Shown: piece after piece, positions 6,368 through 7,145 of the stretch
Layout of the letters: the number at the start of each line of letters is the position of its first letter
Position numbering within the stretch: the first letter of the stretch is position 1
Assembly (NCBI GenBank): GCA_011523195.1
Contig: WTHH01000045.1
Location: 6,837-13,981, forward strand
Direction of reading: 5' to 3'
Length of the DNA: 7,145 nt
Origin: Verrucomicrobiales bacterium
GTDB taxonomy: Bacteria > Verrucomicrobiota > Verrucomicrobiia > Limisphaerales > UBA1096
Notes under the pieces: generated by a model
What the model saw: the letters and a program-made list of their open reading frames with translations, nothing else
What the model was told of the DNA's origin: nothing
The model's database searches: none
Position numbers and translations under genes: made by a program

Positions 6368-6528
6368 GCCGGTGAGAGACCCGGAAAAGGCCCGTTTTCT
6401 CGGTTTACTTCGGGCCGCTTGGCTGCTAACACTCCCGCCCCGTTTGAATACCATTCAAGGGCTCAAACGTCTGTCATGCAGGCGATATGCCTGAGTGCGG
6501 GGTGTGTTAATTCAACCATTTTTTAGCG
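6368..6528. other. Intergenic region with several inverted repeats
   Basis: This 161-base gap separates two plus-strand genes. It contains GGCCCG (6389-6394) facing CGGGCC (6411-6416), a 16-base-loop stem without a following T-run on the plus strand, so at best a weak terminator. Further on are two overlapping inverted repeats at 6441-6469 and a small CAGGC/GCCTG hairpin at 6479-6493. No convincing promoter or small gene was found, although a promoter for the next gene is likely here. Confidence 0.4.
6441..6469. repeat. Overlapping, mutually exclusive inverted repeats
   Basis: CGTTTGA (6441-6447) pairs perfectly with TCAAACG (6463-6469). Inside it TTGAAT (6444-6449) pairs perfectly with ATTCAA (6453-6458) across a three-base centre. 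The left arms overlap, so in RNA only one hairpin can form at a time; as DNA the inner one could be an operator half-site pair. It lies 60 bases before the SGNH-like gene. Function is unproven. Confidence 0.4.
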
Positions 6529-7145
6529 ATGAACCAAAGTAATCAAACCATCAAAACAAGGCTCCTTGGTCTGGCGGCAGCGGCCGCTGTTGGCCTCGGC
6601 GCGGTGACCTCCGGCCAGGCGCTGGACTTGAAAAAGGGCGAGCATGTTGTGCTCATCGGCAATTCGCTCGCAGAGCGTATGCAACATCACGGCTGGCTCG
6701 AGAGCTACGTGCAAGGTTCGATGGCCAAAAAGGAACTGGTGTTCCGTAATCACGGCTTTGCCGGCGACAAGGTCAACAACCGACCGCGCAACCAAAACTT
6801 TCCGAGTGCCGACGCGTACCTCGAGATTTCCAAGGCGGACGTGATCCTTGCGTTCTGGGGTTACAACGAGTCGTTTGACAACAGCCCGGATGCCTACCGT
6901 GCCGACTTGGCCAAGTGGGTGGATGAAACCAAGGGCAAGAATTACAACGGCAAGGGCGCACCGCGCCTTGTGCTACTCTCCCCGATCGCTCACGAAAACC
7001 TTGGCCAAGCGAACCTGCCAGACGGTTCAGCCAACAACGAGCGCTTGGCCAAGTACACCGAGGCTACGCGCCAGGTAGCCAACGAAAAGGGCGTCGAGTT
7101 TGTCGACCTGTTTACCCTCTCGCAGGAGCTTTATGAGGGCAGCAA
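6529..7145 (+). CDS. Exported SGNH/GDSL-hydrolase-like protein, N-terminal part (runs off right edge)
   Basis: The 205 visible codons encode a signal peptide (residues 1 to about 31, ending SGQA) and the first part of an SGNH-hydrolase fold. Block I reads V-L-I-G44-N45-S46, with S46 the likely nucleophile and Asn replacing the usual Asp of GDS. Block II is RNHGFAGD with G76, and block III is FWGYNES with N113. The Asp/His block would lie beyond the window. Relatives act as esterases on acylated sugars or polysaccharides, and in planctomycetes and verrucomicrobia such a domain is often fused to, or next to, a membrane-bound dehydrogenase with HEAT repeats and a CxxCH haem domain; whether that holds here cannot be seen. 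An in-frame TAA at 6508-6510 makes ATG 6529 the first possible ATG; no Shine-Dalgarno site precedes it. Three iterated palindromes lie within the gene. Confidence 0.82.
   Translation, partial: MNQSNQTIKTRLLGLAAAAAVGLGAVTSGQALDLKKGEHVVLIGNSLAERMQHHGWLESYVQGSMAKKELVFRNHGFAGDKVNNRPRNQNFPSADAYLEISKADVILAFWGYNESFDNSPDAYRADLAKWVDETKGKNYNGKGAPRLVLLSPIAHENLGQANLPDGSANNERLAKYTEATRQVANEKGVEFVDLFTLSQELYEGS
6905..6916. repeat. Iterated palindrome, copy 8, extended to 12 bases
   Basis: ACTTGGCCAAGT within the SGNH-like gene, read as Leu-Ala-Lys (residues 127-129). Confidence 0.85.
7000..7009. repeat. Iterated palindrome CTTGGCCAAG, copy 9
   Basis: Within the SGNH-like gene, read as Leu-Gly-Gln (residues 158-160), in a likely surface loop (HENLGQANLPDG). 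Confidence 0.85.
7044..7053. repeat. Iterated palindrome CTTGGCCAAG, copy 10
   Basis: Within the SGNH-like gene, 44 bases after copy 9, read as Leu-Ala-Lys (residues 173-175). Confidence 0.85.

Noticed and set aside
6389..6416. Rho-independent terminator after the isomerase gene
   Set aside because: The GGCCCG/CGGGCC stem has a 16-base loop and is followed by GCTTGG rather than a T-run on the plus strand; kept only as an inverted repeat.
743..7053. CRISPR array or insertion-sequence ends as an explanation for the repeats
   Set aside because: The repeated unit is only 10-14 bases, spacing is irregular over kilobases, and no transposase, cas gene or target duplication is visible.

Overview
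The window (GC-rich by eye) looks like a chromosomal segment from the Planctomycetota-Verrucomicrobiota group, with Verrucomicrobiota slightly favoured. The evidence is the set of families typical of these bacteria: a PSCyt1/DUF1549-type cytochrome protein, a glucose/sorbosone-dehydrogenase-like protein carrying three CxxCH haem motifs and ending in a 'putative heme-binding domain' (TIGR02603-like), a Tat-exported sugar isomerase-like TIM barrel, and an exported SGNH-like protein. Most starts lack a clear Shine-Dalgarno sequence. The assignment comes from protein families only; no rRNA or other phylogenetic marker except trigger factor is present.

Layout. On the minus strand, read from right to left: trigger factor (5251-3875, GTG start), a rho-independent terminator (3839-3824), the 978-residue dehydrogenase/tri-haem protein (3768-832), and, 46 bases later, the 5' part of a PSCyt1/DUF1549 protein (785 to beyond base 1). 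On the plus strand: the Tat-signal sugar isomerase-like protein (5405-6367), divergent from trigger factor, and an SGNH-hydrolase-like exported protein (6529 to beyond 7145). No tRNA, rRNA, CRISPR array or insertion sequence was seen.

How the genes may work together. The two left-hand genes are probably an operon for oxidising a sugar or alcohol-type substrate outside the cytoplasm, with electrons passing to c-type haems. The isomerase-like and SGNH proteins are also predicted to be exported, so four of the five genes suggest extracytoplasmic carbohydrate breakdown. Trigger factor is a housekeeping chaperone; here it carries an unusual cysteine-pair tail.

The most striking signal is not a gene. 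The palindrome CTTGGCCAAG occurs exactly ten times, and its core TTGGCCAA thirteen times, in about 7 kb where roughly 0.1 core copies would be expected by chance (my estimate for 60% G+C). Copies lie in intergenic spacers, signal peptides, interdomain linkers and one nearly complete gene, but none lies in trigger factor or in the isomerase barrel. It resembles in style the highly iterated palindrome HIP1 of cyanobacteria, with a different sequence.
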